Shown: positions 5,438 through 5,694 of the stretch, in pieces | Numbering within the stretch: the first letter of the stretch is position 1 | How the letters are laid out: each line of letters opens with the position of its first letter | NCBI GenBank assembly: GCA_041483455.1 | Contig: JBGPFS010000170.1 | Location: forward strand, 1 to 5,694 | Source: JBGPFS01 sp041483455 | GTDB lineage: Bacteria > Chloroflexota > Limnocylindria > Limnocylindrales > CSP1-4 | DNA: 5,694 nt | Direction of reading: 5' to 3' | The notes under the pieces: model-generated | Seen by the model: the letters and a program-made list of their open reading frames with translations, nothing else | The model's database searches: none | Told to the model about the DNA's origin: nothing | Made by a program: the position numbers and the translations under genes

Positions 5438-5694
5438 CGGGGACCGTCCAGCTCCTCGATCGTCGCCTCCGACGGCGGGCGGCTCGCCCCGATCCGGTCC
5501 GCGGCGGCCTCCGCCTCACCCATGACCCGCAGCACGTTGCCCCCGGCGATGAGCCTGACCCCGGCTTCCGTGTAGCCGCGCCGGAGCAGCTCCGCGATCA
5601 GCGCCGGGAACCGCGAGACGTCCTCCAGCCCGACGGGCAGGGGCTCGCCGCCGTCGAAGTCGCTCCCGATGCCGACGTGCTCGATGCCCGCCAC
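5434..5694 (-). CDS. Membrane-dipeptidase-like protein (peptidase M19), C-terminal end (partial)
   Basis: The last 86 codons of a gene entering from the right edge; the GTG at 5692-5694 is most likely an internal valine, since the family needs roughly 300 residues upstream. The fragment has the M19 C-terminal signature: GIEHVGIGSDFDGG (3-16), where the second aspartate of G-S-D-F-D-G belongs to the active-site region in renal dipeptidase homologues, then VSRFPALIAELLRRGYTEAGV (26-46) and the terminal IAGGNVLRVM (49-58). M19 enzymes are zinc-dependent dipeptidases that accept dipeptides, including some with a C-terminal D-residue. The metal-binding His and Glu residues lie outside the window. 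The last 28 residues form a non-conserved acidic tail. Its TGA overlaps the start of the 64-residue protein by 4 bp. Confidence 0.9.
   Translation of the reverse strand: MAGIEHVGIGSDFDGGEPLPVGLEDVSRFPALIAELLRRGYTEAGVRLIAGGNVLRVMGEAEAAADRIGASRPPSEATIEELDGPR

Noticed and set aside
5106..5519. A 137-codon minus-strand frame over the small gene and the dipeptidase tail
   Set aside because: It conflicts with the M19 frame, whose motifs are clear, and with the coupled ATGA start of the 64-residue protein.
4539..5525. A 328-codon plus-strand frame crossing the TPP enzyme end, DUF952 and the minus-strand genes
   Set aside because: It runs through three better-supported genes and the convergent gap, with Ser/Arg/Pro-rich composition typical of a shadow frame.

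Overview
The window is very GC-rich bacterial chromosome (about 70% or more by eye) with tightly packed genes. No mobile element, CRISPR array, tRNA or rRNA gene, phage gene or toxin-antitoxin pair is visible. Composition and the gene set (RodZ-type tail, stand-alone CinA/PncC, divergent MurC, YajQ, a TPP enzyme, DUF952, a membrane-dipeptidase-like M19 protein) would fit an uncultured high-GC Chloroflexota (Limnocylindria-like) or a similar GC-rich lineage. That placement is an inference from style and not from a marker gene.

Layout. Six genes run rightward over 1-5187: the last 69 codons of a RodZ/DUF4115-like protein (1-210); pncC/cinA C-terminal-type amidase (243-761); a MurC-family Mur ligase (758-2353, sharing a 4-bp GTGA overlap with pncC); a 49-nt gap with a clear ribosome binding site; yajQ (2403-2897); a thiamine-pyrophosphate enzyme of the acetolactate-synthase superfamily with an unusual Glu/Pro/Ala-rich N-terminal arm (2894-4843, again a GTGA overlap); and a small DUF952 protein (4858-5187). 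A 55-bp convergent gap with a GC hairpin follows. Two genes come in from the right on the minus strand: the C-terminal end of a peptidase M19 dipeptidase (5434-5694, running off the window) and a 64-residue highly charged small protein (5243-5437) coupled to it by an ATGA overlap.

How the genes fit together. The left block mixes cell shape and wall functions (RodZ-like tail, MurC) with pyridine-nucleotide salvage (PncC). The middle block joins a nucleotide-binding YajQ protein to a TPP enzyme whose substrate cannot be read from sequence. The M19 peptidase on the right could act on D-amino-acid-containing or other dipeptides. Apart from short overlaps and co-direction, nothing shows that these genes form one pathway.

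Nothing here is convincingly a new system. The points most worth a second look are the repetitive acidic arm on the TPP enzyme, the eroded nucleotide-binding motif and mixed MurC/Mpl signatures in the Mur ligase, the altered active-site-side loop in the TPP enzyme, and the uncharacterised small protein coupled to the dipeptidase.
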